Source of the DNA: an uncultured Gelidibacter sp.
GTDB lineage: Bacteria; Bacteroidota; Bacteroidia; Flavobacteriales; Flavobacteriaceae
Direction: 5' to 3'
Assembly: GCF_947500795.1 (NCBI RefSeq)
Contig: NZ_CANMTE010000001.1
Coordinates: forward strand, 558,001-622,000
Length of the DNA: 64,000 nt
Shown here: positions 28,707-37,957 of the stretch, in pieces
How the letters are laid out: every line of letters starts with the position of its first letter
Numbering within the stretch: the first letter of the stretch is position 1
Notes under the pieces: model-generated
Database searches by the model: none
Seen by the model: the letters and a program-made list of their open reading frames with translations, nothing else
What the model was told of the DNA's origin: nothing
Translations under genes and position numbers: made by a program

Positions 28707-28784
28707 GCTTAATAAAAAAAATAATCTGCTAAGATTAGGAATTGTAAAATATAATTCCCAATCTTTGTAACACAAAATAAGAAC

Positions 28785-28841
28785 ATGAAGTTTATTCAAT
28801 CACATCATCACCATCATCATATTTGCACTCAAGCGAACTGA
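28785..28841 (+). CDS. hisL: His operon leader peptide (six consecutive histidines)
   Basis: The 18-codon frame reads MKFIQSHHHHHHICTQAN and stops at 28839-28841. The six histidine codons (five CAT, one CAC) occupy 28803-28820. It precedes a terminator and hisG, so it is a translated sensor of charged tRNA-His. The run is longer than chance allows and is in frame with an ATG preceded by an A-rich stretch, as expected in this phylum. Confidence 0.88.
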   Translation: MKFIQSHHHHHHICTQAN

Positions 28842-28902
28842 AGATGTATTGAATAAAGTCAACATATTTTAAAACCGTTTGAGTAAATCAAGCGGTTTTT
28901 TT
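28791..28902 (+). promoter_or_regulatory. Histidine attenuator: competing leader RNA stems
   Basis: Three pairings can be drawn. TTTATTCAAT (28791-28800) is a perfect 10-bp complement of ATTGAATAAA (28848-28857). ACTCAAGCG (28827-28835), at the end of the leader ORF, pairs over 9 bp with CGTTTGAGT (28876-28884). That second partner overlaps the 5' arm of the terminator, so the two folds exclude each other. A ribosome stalled on the early His codons leaves 28827-28835 free to form the antiterminator. One that reaches the stop codon covers it, and the terminator forms. The mechanism is inferred from the established enteric his attenuator. Confidence 0.82.
28871..28902 (+). terminator. Attenuator terminator upstream of hisG
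   Basis: AAAACCGTTTGA (28871-28882) pairs with TCAAGCGGTTTT (28888-28899) as a 12-bp stem with one G-T pair and a GTAAA loop, followed by seven T residues overlapping the 3' arm. It lies about 90 bp before the hisG start. Confidence 0.9.
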
Positions 28903-28991
28903 GTTTCTATATATTTAGGAATTCCTCTCCAGAAGATTTACTCAGACAAAATTTAAGTTAAACTTAAAACTACCCATCATTGGGCACTAAG

Positions 28992-29849
28992 ATGAGTAAA
29001 TTAAAAATAGCAGTACAAAAATCGGGGCGTTTACACGACGACTCCATGAAACTCCTCAACGATGTAGGAATTTCAATAGACAATGGTAAGGATCAACTCA
29101 AGGCATCTGCCAAAAATTTTCCTTTAGAAGTATTTTATCTTCGAAATGGCGATATTCCACAATATCTCCGTGATGGTGTAGTAGATGCGGCAATTATAGG
29201 CGAAAACATTCTGATAGAAAAAGGTACGGATATTTCTGTGATTGAAAAACTGGGGTTTTCGTCATGTAAAGTGTCTATTGCGGTTCCAAAATCATTTAAA
29301 TACAAAGATGTCAGTGATTTGGAAGGGAAGCGTATAGCGACCTCATATCCAAATACGGTGAACCAATTCTTAGAGAAACACAAAATTTCAGCTCAATTAC
29401 ACATCATTAACGGTTCTGTAGAAATTGCGCCAAATATAGGTCTCGCAGATGCTATCGTGGATATAGTTTCGAGCGGAAGTACGTTATTCAAGAATAATTT
29501 GAAGGAAGTTGAAGTGTTGTTGAAGTCTGAAGCTGTTTTGGCTGCGTCACCTTTAATATCTGCTGAAAAAGAAGCTGTTCTTAAGCGTTTACAGTTTAGA
29601 TTTCAGTCGGTTTTAAAAGGGCGACAGTCGAAATATGTGCTTTTAAATGCTCCTAATGATAAACTCGATAAAATTATCAGTGTTCTTCCCGGAATGAGGA
29701 GTCCAACAGTTTTACCTTTAGCTCAAGAGGGCTGGAGCTCAATTCATTCCGTGATTAGTAAAAATGAATTTTGGGATGTGATTGATGAGTTGAAAGCAAA
29801 TGGAGCAGAAGGAATTTTAGTCTGTCCAATTGAAAATATGGTCGTTTAA
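28992..29849 (+). CDS. hisG: ATP phosphoribosyltransferase HisG (long form)
   Basis: HisG joins ATP and PRPP in the first, feedback-controlled step of histidine synthesis. The 285-residue protein has KIAVQKSGRLHDDS, DAAIIGENIL, the PRPP loop DIVSSGSTLFKNNL, and a C-terminal regulatory ACT-like domain (PTVLPLAQEGWSSIHSV), so it is the long, HisZ-independent form. I start at the ATG at 28992 (MSKLKIAV); a TTG at 28980 adds only four residues. It is the first structural gene after the attenuator. Confidence 0.95.
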   Translation: MSKLKIAVQKSGRLHDDSMKLLNDVGISIDNGKDQLKASAKNFPLEVFYLRNGDIPQYLRDGVVDAAIIGENILIEKGTDISVIEKLGFSSCKVSIAVPKSFKYKDVSDLEGKRIATSYPNTVNQFLEKHKISAQLHIINGSVEIAPNIGLADAIVDIVSSGSTLFKNNLKEVEVLLKSEAVLAASPLISAEKEAVLKRLQFRFQSVLKGRQSKYVLLNAPNDKLDKIISVLPGMRSPTVLPLAQEGWSSIHSVISKNEFWDVIDELKANGAEGILVCPIENMVV

Positions 29850-29880
29850 ATATAAAAATCTAAGTCACTTTTTGTTGTTC

Positions 29881-29906
29881 ATTATTAAAAGTATTGATTT
29901 AATAAT
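29881..29906 (+). repeat. AT-only hairpin between hisG and hisD
   Basis: ATTATTAAA (29881-29889) and TTTAATAAT (29898-29906) are perfect inverted arms around an 8-base loop, within the 86-bp hisG-hisD gap. It could stabilise or process the message. No T-tract follows, so termination is unlikely. Confidence 0.4.
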
Positions 29907-29935
29907 AGCATATAAAAGTTTTTAAAATCAGGAGT

Positions 29936-31222
29936 ATGCAAATCATAAAAAATCCAAATAAAAACGCTTGGTCCGAATTGATTAAAAGGCCAACGCAATC
30001 TGTGGAAAGCATTGAAGAAACTGTCGTTCAAATCTTTGATGATGTCAGTAGAAATGGCGACATAGCAGTTCAAAAGTACACTTCACTTTTCGACGGTATT
30101 GATGCGCAAGTATCTGTAGTTTCTGAAGAAGAAATTAAAGCGGCAGCTCAAAATGTGCCTCAAGAATTAAAAGCGGCCATTCAACAGGCGAAGCAGAACA
30201 TTGAAAGCTTTCATAAAGCTCAAAAAACTGAAAAAATTGAGGTCGAAACCATGCCGGGCGTTAATTGTTGGCAAGAAAAACGCCCGATAGAAAAAATTGG
30301 TTTGTATATTCCAGGCGGTACAGCCCCGTTATTTTCCACTGTACTCATGTTGGCAGCTCCTGCTAAAATTGCTGGATGTAAGGAAATTATTCTCTGTACA
30401 CCACCAAATAAAAATGGAGTTATTGCCAATGAAATATTATTTGCAGCGCAATTATGTGGAGTTACCAAAATTTATAAAGTTGGCGGGATACAAGCAATTG
30501 CGGCCATGACTTTCGGAACGGAAACGATTCCACAAGTTTATAAAATTTTCGGACCCGGGAATCAATTTGTCACGGTTGCAAAACAATTAGCCACTAAATA
30601 CGGCGTAGCAATCGACATGCCTGCGGGTCCTAGCGAATTATTGGTGGTTGCTGATGATAGCGCCAATGCAGCGTATGTAGCTTCTGATTTGTTAAGTCAA
30701 GCCGAACATGGCGCCGATAGCCAAGTGATTTTGGTTTCCAATTCAGAGTTGTTTTTAACTGCTGTTGAAACCGAGATCAGCAAACAGATTGCAGTATTGC
30801 CAAGAAAGTCAATGGCGCAAAAAGCCATAGATAATTCGAAATTAATATTGATTAGTGATGATCAGGAGGCTTTGGATTTTATCAACGCCTATGGGCCAGA
30901 GCATTTTATTATTTGTTCGAAAAATGAAGAATTATTTTTAAACGGGATTAGTAATGCCGGGTCTGTTTTTGTTGGTGATTATACCCCTGAAAGCGCTGGC
31001 GATTACGCATCGGGCACTAATCACACCCTTCCGACTAACGGCTATAGCAAAGCGTATTCTGGAGTTAATTTGGATAGTTTTTCAAAAAGCATGACGTTTC
31101 AGAGAATCACTAAAGAAGGTTTGCAAAATATTGGGAAATCCATTGAGCTGATGGCGGAAGCTGAAGGGTTGCAAGCTCATAAAAATGCAGTGTCCATTCG
31201 ATTAAATGATTTAGCAAAATGA
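29936..31222 (+). CDS. hisD: Histidinol dehydrogenase HisD
   Basis: HisD performs the last two oxidations from histidinol to histidine. The 428-residue protein shows PGGTAPLFSTVLMLAAPAKI, GGIQAIAAMTFGTETIP, GPGNQFVTVAK, DMPAGPSELLV, SQAEHGADSQ (zinc ligand), GPEHF and SAGDYASGTNHTLPT (catalytic His). The end overlaps hisC by four bases (ATGA). Confidence 0.96.
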   Translation: MQIIKNPNKNAWSELIKRPTQSVESIEETVVQIFDDVSRNGDIAVQKYTSLFDGIDAQVSVVSEEEIKAAAQNVPQELKAAIQQAKQNIESFHKAQKTEKIEVETMPGVNCWQEKRPIEKIGLYIPGGTAPLFSTVLMLAAPAKIAGCKEIILCTPPNKNGVIANEILFAAQLCGVTKIYKVGGIQAIAAMTFGTETIPQVYKIFGPGNQFVTVAKQLATKYGVAIDMPAGPSELLVVADDSANAAYVASDLLSQAEHGADSQVILVSNSELFLTAVETEISKQIAVLPRKSMAQKAIDNSKLILISDDQEALDFINAYGPEHFIICSKNEELFLNGISNAGSVFVGDYTPESAGDYASGTNHTLPTNGYSKAYSGVNLDSFSKSMTFQRITKEGLQNIGKSIELMAEAEGLQAHKNAVSIRLNDLAK

Positions 31223-32256
31223 GTATACAGCACTTAATACGGCCCACAATAAAGGCCTTAAAACCATATTCGTCCGCACGAGACGAATTTAAAGGAGCCA
31301 AAGACGATCTGATTTTCCTTGATGCTAATGAGAATCCGTTTGAGAATGGTATTAATCGGTACCCAGATCCTCAGCAGCGCGAATTAAAGTCTATAATTTC
31401 TGATTTAAAACATGTTCCTATAGAAAATATACTCTTAGGAAACGGAAGTGATGAAGTGTTGGATTTGTTGATTAGAATGTTCTGTGAGCCAAATAAAGAT
31501 AATGTAATCATATTGCCTCCAACCTATGGGATGTATGAGGTTTTAGCAGATATCAATGCGGTGGAAACGCTAAAAGTGAATTTATCTGCTGAACAATTTC
31601 AACCAAAGACAACGACAATTTTGGAAGCAGCAAATGAGCATAGTAAAATTCTGTTTTTATGCTCACCAAATAATCCAACAGGCAATAGTTTTGAAGCGTC
31701 AACTATAGAAAAGTTATTAAAAAACTTTAAAGGTATTGTTCTAATTGATGAAGCTTACATCGACTTTTCTAGTGTCGAAAGTTGGTTGGCGCGACTTGAG
31801 GAATTTCCTAATCTGGTGGTGACACAAACCTTATCAAAAGCCTACGGAATGGCGGGAATTCGTTTGGGAATGTGTTTCGCTTCAACAGAAATAATTGCTA
31901 CGTTAAACAAAATTAAGGCACCTTATAATATCAATGAGCTTACTCAGAAGAAAGCTATTGAAGGGTTAATGAATAATTCTAAAATTAATTGTCAAATTGA
32001 CTCTCTGTTAAAGGAAAAAGAGGTTTTAGTTAAAGCTTTGGATGAAGTGAAATTTGTTCAAAATATTTATCCGTCTGATGCGAATTTCGTCATGATTAAA
32101 GTAGATGACGCTAACAAGCGCTATCAACAGTTGATTGAAAAGGGTGTTGTTATCCGCAACAGAACTTCGCAGCCACTTTGTGAAAATTGCTTGCGACTGA
32201 CTATAGGGACAAAGGAAGAAAATTTGCGCTTGATTGAAATATTGAAAACTTTATAA
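31219..32256 (+). CDS. hisC: Histidinol-phosphate aminotransferase HisC
   Basis: HisC is the PLP enzyme that makes histidinol phosphate. The 345-residue protein has FLDANENPFENG, LGNGSDEVLDLLIR, the SPNNPTGN motif, LIDEAYIDFS and the PLP lysine in TLSKAYGMAGIRLG. C-terminal arginines occur in VIRNRTSQPLCENCLRLTIG. It starts within the hisD stop codon region, so translation is coupled. Confidence 0.95.
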   Translation: MSIQHLIRPTIKALKPYSSARDEFKGAKDDLIFLDANENPFENGINRYPDPQQRELKSIISDLKHVPIENILLGNGSDEVLDLLIRMFCEPNKDNVIILPPTYGMYEVLADINAVETLKVNLSAEQFQPKTTTILEAANEHSKILFLCSPNNPTGNSFEASTIEKLLKNFKGIVLIDEAYIDFSSVESWLARLEEFPNLVVTQTLSKAYGMAGIRLGMCFASTEIIATLNKIKAPYNINELTQKKAIEGLMNNSKINCQIDSLLKEKEVLVKALDEVKFVQNIYPSDANFVMIKVDDANKRYQQLIEKGVVIRNRTSQPLCENCLRLTIGTKEENLRLIEILKTL

Positions 32257-32267
32257 AGAATTAGAAC

Positions 32268-33389
32268 ATGAAGAAAAAAGTATTATTTATAGATCGTGAT
32301 GGTACTATTATTATTGAGCCTGAAGATTATCAAATTGATAGTTTTGGTAAGCTGCAGTTTTATCCAAAAGTGTTTCAGTATTTAGGTAAAATAGCGCGCG
32401 AATTGGATTATGAACTTGTGATGGTCACCAACCAAGATGGTTTAGGAACCGAATCTTTTCCTGAAGATACGTTTTGGCCAGTTCATAATTTTATGGTGAA
32501 TACCTTTCAATCAGAAGGGATTGAATTCAAAGAGCAGTTTATTGATCGTTCATTTGAAGAAGATAACGCACCAACACGAAAACCTCGAACTGGTCTCTTG
32601 AATCAATATTTCTCTGAGGACTATGATTTGGAAAACTCCTTCGTTATTGGAGATCGGTTGACAGATGTGGAATTGGCCAAAAACCTAGGGGCAAAAGGGA
32701 TTTTTATGAATGCGTTTCCTGAAAACAAACCCTCTACGGAAGAATTACGTAACTATATCGCACTTACATCCACAGATTGGGAAACGATATATAATTTCCT
32801 TAAAACTGAAGATCGAACTGCTACTTTGGAACGAAACACCAATGAAACCAAAATCGCTATCCAATTGAATCTCGATGGTACCGGAAAAAGTAATATTGAT
32901 ACTGGCATTGCCTTTTTTGACCATATGTTAGATCAAATTTCGCGTCATGGGCAGTTGGATTTGGATATTAAAGTAAAAGGTGACCTAGAAGTGGATGAAC
33001 ACCATACCATTGAGGACACTGGGATTGCCTTGGGTGAAGTTTTTGCGAAGGCTTTGGGGGATAAATTAGGTGTTGAGCGTTACGGATTTTGTTTGCCAAT
33101 GGACGACTGTTTAGCACAAGCGGCAATTGATTTTGGAGGACGAAATTGGTTGGTTTGGGATGCTGAATTTAAGCGTGAAATGATAGGGAAGATGCCGACC
33201 GAAATGTTTTTCCATTTTTTTAAATCGTTTACTGATGGTGCAAAATGTAATTTGAACATTAAGGCGGAAGGCAGCAATGAGCACCATAAAATAGAGGCTA
33301 TTTTTAAAGCCTTTGCTAAATCGATTAAAATGGCAATCAAACGTGATATGGATAAAATGATTCTGCCGTCAACAAAAGGAGTGCTATAA
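32268..33389 (+). CDS. hisB: Bifunctional histidinol-phosphatase / imidazoleglycerol-phosphate dehydratase HisB
   Basis: The 373-residue protein is a fusion. Residues about 1-170 are the HAD-type phosphatase ([13 protein letters not shown] with the Asp nucleophile, [26 protein letters not shown]). The rest is the dehydratase with two manganese-binding His clusters, [13 protein letters not shown] with [14 protein letters not shown], and [19 protein letters not shown]. This N-phosphatase/C-dehydratase order matches the enteric fused HisB. No other histidinol phosphatase is in the operon. Confidence 0.95.
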   Translation: MKKKVLFIDRDGTIIIEPEDYQIDSFGKLQFYPKVFQYLGKIARELDYELVMVTNQDGLGTESFPEDTFWPVHNFMVNTFQSEGIEFKEQFIDRSFEEDNAPTRKPRTGLLNQYFSEDYDLENSFVIGDRLTDVELAKNLGAKGIFMNAFPENKPSTEELRNYIALTSTDWETIYNFLKTEDRTATLERNTNETKIAIQLNLDGTGKSNIDTGIAFFDHMLDQISRHGQLDLDIKVKGDLEVDEHHTIEDTGIALGEVFAKALGDKLGVERYGFCLPMDDCLAQAAIDFGGRNWLVWDAEFKREMIGKMPTEMFFHFFKSFTDGAKCNLNIKAEGSNEHHKIEAIFKAFAKSIKMAIKRDMDKMILPSTKGVL

Positions 33390-33411
33390 CATTTAAAAAT
33401 TGAATTCAAAC

Positions 33412-33993
33412 ATGAATATCGTTGTAATAGATTATGGTGCCGGAAACACCAAAAGCGTACAATTTGCTTGTAATCGATTGGGTTTTGACCCTGTATTGAG
33501 TAAGGATTCGCAGGTTATACAAGATGCTGATAAAGTGATATTTCCTGGTGTGGGTCAAGCAAGCAATGCTATGGACATGTTGATAGAATCCGGGTTAGAT
33601 GCTGTGATTCCCTCGCTAAAACAACCTGTTTTGGGTATTTGTTTGGGAATGCAATTATTATGTAATAGCACGGAAGAAGGTAATGCAAAAGGTTTGGGAG
33701 TGTTTGATGTGTCCGTAAAACGATTTTCAAATAATGTAAAAGTGCCGCAGATGGGCTGGAATTCGATTTTTAATCTTGAATCAGATCTTTTTGAAGGCAT
33801 AAAAAACGAAGCTTATATGTACCTTGTGCATAGTTATTATGCAGAAGTGTGTGAACATACCATTGCACAGACAAATTACGATTTAAATTACAGTTCTGCG
33901 CTTAAGAAAGACAACTTTTATGGGGTGCAATTCCATCCGGAAAAAAGTAGCACTGAAGGCGCTCAGATATTAAGAAATTTTTTAAAATTATAA
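33412..33993 (+). CDS. hisH: Imidazole glycerol phosphate synthase, glutaminase subunit HisH
   Basis: HisH releases ammonia from glutamine for HisF. The 193-residue class I amidotransferase has [21 protein letters not shown], the nucleophile elbow [10 protein letters not shown] and the His-Glu pair in [14 protein letters not shown] start at the ATG at 33412 (MNIVVIDYG); the TTG at 33400 is less likely. It is one base upstream of hisA. Confidence 0.95.
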   Translation: MNIVVIDYGAGNTKSVQFACNRLGFDPVLSKDSQVIQDADKVIFPGVGQASNAMDMLIESGLDAVIPSLKQPVLGICLGMQLLCNSTEEGNAKGLGVFDVSVKRFSNNVKVPQMGWNSIFNLESDLFEGIKNEAYMYLVHSYYAEVCEHTIAQTNYDLNYSSALKKDNFYGVQFHPEKSSTEGAQILRNFLKL

Positions 33994-33994
33994 G

Positions 33995-34729
33995 ATGAGG
34001 ATAATACCAGCAATAGATGTTATAGACGGCAAATGTGTGCGTTTGACAAAGGGAGATTATAATACAAAGAAAATTTACAATGAAAATCCGTTAGAAGTGG
34101 CCAAACAGTTTGAGGCTTCAGGAATTGAATATTTACACTTGGTGGATTTGGATGGTGCTAAGGCACAACATATTGTGAACTATAAGGTTTTGGAGCAGAT
34201 AGCTTCAAAAACCAGTTTGAAAATCGATTTTGGTGGCGGACTTAAATCTAATGAGGATCTTCACATCGCTTTTAATTCGGGTGCCAAACAAATCACAGGA
34301 GGAAGTATTGCGGTTAACGACCATAGAACTTTTGAGTCTTGGTTGGATAAATATGGATCCGCTAAAATTATTTTAGGAGCAGATTGCAACAATGGCAAAA
34401 TAGCCATTAGTGGTTGGCAGGAAGAAAGCAGCTTAGAAGTGATTCCGTTTATTAAAAACTACCAACGCCGAAATGTGCAATACGTTATTTGTACTGACAT
34501 TGCGAAAGACGGCATGTTGGAGGGACCTTCATTCGACTTATACAACGAAATTATTCAAGAATGTACTAATAACAGTTCAGACCAATCCATAAAATTGATT
34601 GCTTCTGGTGGAATTTCACATATCGATGAATTGCCTAAACTAAAAGAGCTTGGCTGTGAAGCTGTGATAATTGGAAAGGCCATTTATGAAAACAAAATCA
34701 GCCTTCAAGATTTAGAAAAGTACTACTAG
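33995..34729 (+). CDS. hisA: Phosphoribosylformimino-5-aminoimidazole carboxamide ribotide isomerase HisA
   Basis: HisA performs the Amadori rearrangement that yields PRFAR. The 244-residue beta/alpha barrel begins [20 protein letters not shown] with the first catalytic Asp, has [16 protein letters not shown] and the second Asp region [27 protein letters not shown] and [13 protein letters not shown] close the phosphate site. It follows hisH after one base and precedes hisF by 52 bp. Confidence 0.95.
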   Translation: MRIIPAIDVIDGKCVRLTKGDYNTKKIYNENPLEVAKQFEASGIEYLHLVDLDGAKAQHIVNYKVLEQIASKTSLKIDFGGGLKSNEDLHIAFNSGAKQITGGSIAVNDHRTFESWLDKYGSAKIILGADCNNGKIAISGWQEESSLEVIPFIKNYQRRNVQYVICTDIAKDGMLEGPSFDLYNEIIQECTNNSSDQSIKLIASGGISHIDELPKLKELGCEAVIIGKAIYENKISLQDLEKYY

Positions 34730-34781
34730 AAAGCAGAATTATAGGGGGCAACTAAAATCTAATGAAGTAACAAACTATACA

Positions 34782-35537
34782 ATGCTTACAAAACGAATAA
34801 TTCCGTGTTTGGATATAAAAAATGGCAGAACCGTAAAAGGTGTGAATTTCGTTAATCTTATAGATGCGGGAGATCCTGTGGTTTTGGCAAAACAATATGC
34901 TGAAAAAGGCGCTGACGAATTGGTGTTTCTGGATATTTCAGCAACCTTGGAAGGTAGGAAAACTACCTTGGAAATGGTTTTGAAAGTCGCTGAACAAGTT
35001 AATATTCCGTTTACAGTTGGTGGTGGCATATCTTCAGTTGAAGATGTTGATTTACTTTTAAAATCGGGCGCTGATAAAGTCTCTATAAATTCTTCCGCCA
35101 TAAATCGTCCTGAGCTTATTGATGAATTGTCAAATAAATTTGGAAGCCAATGTGTGGTCGTTGCAATTGATGCAAAACAAATTAACGGACAGTGGATTGT
35201 GCACTTGGCAGGTGGAAGTATTCCTACAGAATTAGATCTTTTTGATTGGGCTAAAGAAGTGGAAATGCGTGGTGCTGGAGAAATATTGTTCACCTCCATG
35301 GATCATGATGGCACTAAAGACGGATTTGCAAATGAAGCTTTGGCAAGATTGTCAACAGCGTTGAATATTCCCATAATCGCCTCTGGTGGCGCAGGAACTA
35401 TTCAGCATTTTGTGGACACGTTCCAAAAAGGAAAATCTGATGCAGCGCTTGCGGCAAGTGTTTTTCATTTTGGCGAAATTGAAATCAAAGAATTAAAAGA
35501 AAATTTGAAGAAAAATAATATTAAAGTTAGACTTTAA
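34782..35537 (+). CDS. hisF: Imidazole glycerol phosphate synthase, cyclase subunit HisF
   Basis: HisF uses ammonia from HisH to make imidazole glycerol phosphate and AICAR. The 251-residue barrel begins [20 protein letters not shown] with the catalytic Asp, has [34 protein letters not shown], the second Asp in [12 protein letters not shown] and IIASGGAGT. It is paralogous to hisA by fold and complete. Confidence 0.96.
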   Translation: MLTKRIIPCLDIKNGRTVKGVNFVNLIDAGDPVVLAKQYAEKGADELVFLDISATLEGRKTTLEMVLKVAEQVNIPFTVGGGISSVEDVDLLLKSGADKVSINSSAINRPELIDELSNKFGSQCVVVAIDAKQINGQWIVHLAGGSIPTELDLFDWAKEVEMRGAGEILFTSMDHDGTKDGFANEALARLSTALNIPIIASGGAGTIQHFVDTFQKGKSDAALAASVFHFGEIEIKELKENLKKNNIKVRL

Positions 35538-35578
35538 AATTGAGCTCTCAATGTTCATATAACTAACGATGTAAAATG

Positions 35579-35611
35579 TAAGCGATAATTTAGATTATAA
35601 ATCTTCGCTTA
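35579..35611 (+). repeat. Hairpin between hisF and hisIE
   Basis: Outer arms TAAGCGA (35579-35585) and TCGCTTA (35605-35611) and inner arms AGATT (35592-35596) and AATCT (35600-35604) fold together with a 6-base bulge. It fills most of the 89-bp gap before hisIE and is followed by an A-rich stretch, not a T-tract. A role in mRNA processing or stability is possible. Confidence 0.45.
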
Positions 35612-35626
35612 TCAAAAAAAGAAATA

Positions 35627-36223
35627 ATGGATTTAAAATATAATTCAGATGGATTGATTCCCGCAATAATTCAAGACGCTACAACTAAAAACGTACTGAT
35701 GCTCGGCTATATGAATAAAGAAGCGTTTAAGCAGACCAAAGAGCTTAAAAAAGTCACGTTCTTCAGTAGGAGCAAGCAGCGGTTATGGACTAAAGGGGAA
35801 GAAAGTGGAAATGTTCTAAATTTGGTAGATATTAAGGTTGATTGTGACAATGATACCTTATTGATTCAGGTCAACCCAGAAGGTCCAACCTGTCATAAAG
35901 GTTCTGACACCTGTTGGAATGAGCAAAATACATCCAATTTTGGTTTTATTTCTCAATTGGAGCACACTATTGAAGAGCGCCGTAGTAATTCCAATCCGGA
36001 AGAATCGTACGTAGCATCGCTTTTTGCGAAAGGGGTTAATAAATTAGCACAAAAAGTAGGTGAGGAGGCTGTTGAAGTGGTTATTGAGGCGAAAGACAAT
36101 AACGATGAGCTATTTTTAAATGAAAGCGCAGATTTGTTATTTCATTACTTAATGTTACTTCAGGCCAAAGGTTTTAAATTGGAAGACATTGAGCGCGTCC
36201 TTAAAAACCGTGAGAAAAAGTAA
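35627..36223 (+). CDS. hisI: Bifunctional phosphoribosyl-AMP cyclohydrolase / phosphoribosyl-ATP pyrophosphatase HisIE
   Basis: The 198-residue fusion carries HisI first (MLGYMNKEAFKQT, VTFFSRSKQRLWTKGEESG, zinc-binding DCDNDTLL and GPTCHKGSDTCW) and HisE last (RRSNSNPEESYVASLF, KLAQKVGEEAVEVVIEA, NESADLLFHYLMLL). It performs steps two and three of histidine synthesis. It is the last his structural gene, with the TruA-like gene starting after two bases. Confidence 0.96.
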   Translation: MDLKYNSDGLIPAIIQDATTKNVLMLGYMNKEAFKQTKELKKVTFFSRSKQRLWTKGEESGNVLNLVDIKVDCDNDTLLIQVNPEGPTCHKGSDTCWNEQNTSNFGFISQLEHTIEERRSNSNPEESYVASLFAKGVNKLAQKVGEEAVEVVIEAKDNNDELFLNESADLLFHYLMLLQAKGFKLEDIERVLKNREKK

Positions 36224-36225
36224 TT

Positions 36226-37002
36226 ATGAACTATTTTTATCTTATCCATATTCAATATTTGGGTTTTCGTTACCATGGTTGGCAGAAGCAACCGAAGCTT
36301 AAAACGGTCCATTTAATGATTGATAAAACATTGAATTACGTTTTTGGAGGTGTCCTTAAGTTCAAAACCTTGGCAGTTGGTAGAACTGATGCTATGGTGT
36401 CAGCGAATGAAACTGCATTTGAGCTATTTGTCGAAACCCCAATTTTAAATGCTGACATATTTCTAGAGCATTTTAATTATTATTTGCCTCAAGATATTAA
36501 AGCCTTATCCATGAAAGAAGTTGATAAGGAATTTAACGTCATCCAAAACGCAAAACTCAAAGAATACAACTATTTGTTTGCTCATGGGCAGAAGGCACAT
36601 CCGTTTTGCGCGTCACTTATGACCACTTTTAGGGACGAGCTTGACATTGATTTAATGACCCGAGGCGCTAAGCTTTTTGAAGGCACCCATAATTTCAAAG
36701 GCTATTGTTCTAAGGTTACAGATATTGGATTGTATACACGAGAAATTGTGTCCTGTGATTTGGTTGAAAACACGACGATTAGCGCCAGTTTCTTTCCTGA
36801 GAAATCTTATATACTAAAGGTGAAAGGTGAAGGATTTGGCTATAATCAAATTAGAACAATGATGGGCGCTTTAGTGCAACTTGGCAAACATGAAATCACC
36901 TTAACAGATATTTCTGAGAGTTTAAAGCCAGAAAGCACCACTACAATGGATTATATAGCACCAGCTTCGGGTTTGATTTTAAATTTGGTGGAGTTTCAAT
37001 AG
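36226..37002 (+). CDS. TruA (HisT)-family tRNA pseudouridine synthase paralogue
   Basis: The 258-residue protein has the TruA pattern: IQYLGFRYHGWQKQP, catalytic Asp in VGRTDAMVSANE near residue 55, LKEYNYLF, GTHNFKGYCSKV and YNQIRTMMGALVQLG. The catalytic loop reads RTDAMVSA where canonical TruA has RTDAGVHA, so this looks like a divergent paralogue. TruA pseudouridylates tRNA positions 38-40. Its Salmonella version was named HisT because mutants derepress the his operon through tRNA-His. Here it sits two bases after hisIE in an operon with a His attenuator. Target specificity is not proven. Confidence 0.82.
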   Translation: MNYFYLIHIQYLGFRYHGWQKQPKLKTVHLMIDKTLNYVFGGVLKFKTLAVGRTDAMVSANETAFELFVETPILNADIFLEHFNYYLPQDIKALSMKEVDKEFNVIQNAKLKEYNYLFAHGQKAHPFCASLMTTFRDELDIDLMTRGAKLFEGTHNFKGYCSKVTDIGLYTREIVSCDLVENTTISASFFPEKSYILKVKGEGFGYNQIRTMMGALVQLGKHEITLTDISESLKPESTTTMDYIAPASGLILNLVEFQ

Positions 37003-37007
37003 ACAAC

Positions 37008-37427
37008 TCATTTAAGCCATTGTCGCGCCAATGCACGTCTTGAAAACCAAACTAGAAATGTAGAGACTACAATAATGGTGAGACTTAAAAAGATATCACG
37101 CGGATAGATTTCCGTTACAATATATAATTGTTGCAGACCTACGGCTAAAAGGGAGACAACAAAAAAGGAATACGCCCATCGTTTGCGTAATACTAATGAA
37201 ATAGCGCCCAATAATCCTGCAAATACAGCAATGGCGAACGCTCCAATATACCATGAAGGGAGGTTAGCGTATAAATTTTGATCTGTTTTTGAGAGTTGAT
37301 CAAGATCTTCCTGGGTCATATAGGCTTGCATAAGGTAATTAAAAACACCAAAAGCGTTCCATAACACAGCAATAATGCTGATGACCCAAAAATAGACTGG
37401 AGGTTTGTTTGAAGCAGAAAAATTCAT
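37008..37427 (-). CDS. Four-helix membrane protein of unknown function
   Basis: The 139-residue protein has about four transmembrane helices (near residues 11-31, 60-80, 85-103, 109-127). The first loop contains polar MTQEDLDQLSKTDQNLYANLP and the C-terminus is basic (SRRALARQW). I do not recognise a characterised family. It converges on the end of the his operon, with five bases between the two stops, and seems to be transcribed alone. Confidence 0.7.
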   Translation of the reverse strand: MNFSASNKPPVYFWVISIIAVLWNAFGVFNYLMQAYMTQEDLDQLSKTDQNLYANLPSWYIGAFAIAVFAGLLGAISLVLRKRWAYSFFVVSLLAVGLQQLYIVTEIYPRDIFLSLTIIVVSTFLVWFSRRALARQWLK

Positions 37428-37523
37428 AAACGGAAGGTTTTTAGAGATCTAAAACACAACAATTTATGAATTTTTTAATTAGTAACAGTGATTTAATCTT
37501 AAATGACTGCTTTGTGGAATGAA

Positions 37524-37751
37524 TTATTTCTCATCTACAACATGAAGTACTGGGGTTTTGTTGACCCATTTTCCGTTTTTAGATTCACCTAAAATGTAAA
37601 CTTCTTTTGTCTGTTCATACTCTTTAATCGTACGAAGCATGTGTTCTTTAGTGTCTCTATGAATTTTAATACCTGTTGTTTTACCTTTATTTCTTATTTC
37701 TATATAAAAACCGTCTCTAAATTTGATCGGTCTTGTAGGTGGTCTTCCCAT
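37524..37751 (-). CDS. Small conserved-looking basic protein
   Basis: The 75-residue soluble protein begins MGRPPTRPIKFRDGFYIEIR and is rich in Lys and Arg, with alternating strand-like segments and one helix (TKEHMLRTIKEYEQ). The absence of hydrophobic segments and the charge suggest a cytoplasmic, perhaps nucleic-acid-binding protein, but no motif proves this. A TAnnTTTG match on the minus strand (complement of 37790-37797) supports expression of this short frame. Confidence 0.65.
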   Translation of the reverse strand: MGRPPTRPIKFRDGFYIEIRNKGKTTGIKIHRDTKEHMLRTIKEYEQTKEVYILGESKNGKWVNKTPVLHVVDEK

Positions 37752-37957
37752 GAATTTAATTGTTTGATGTATATAACTCGCATATTAAACAAAATTATGT
37801 CAAAAAGCAAACGTTAATTGAACTTTTCAAATATAGGCCGCTTTCCTTTCAAATCCTTTTTAATCTGATAGTAATTATATATTCATTAATTGAGCCATAC
37901 TATACGGAAAAAATATTTACTTTTAAAGCATAGATGACTACGAGAATTCCATAAAAA

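Noticed and set aside
28803-28820. Six His codons could be a vector-derived His tag or assembly contamination.
   Set aside because: The codons sit in a short native leader ORF that is followed by a matching antiterminator/terminator pair and by hisG, which explains them fully.
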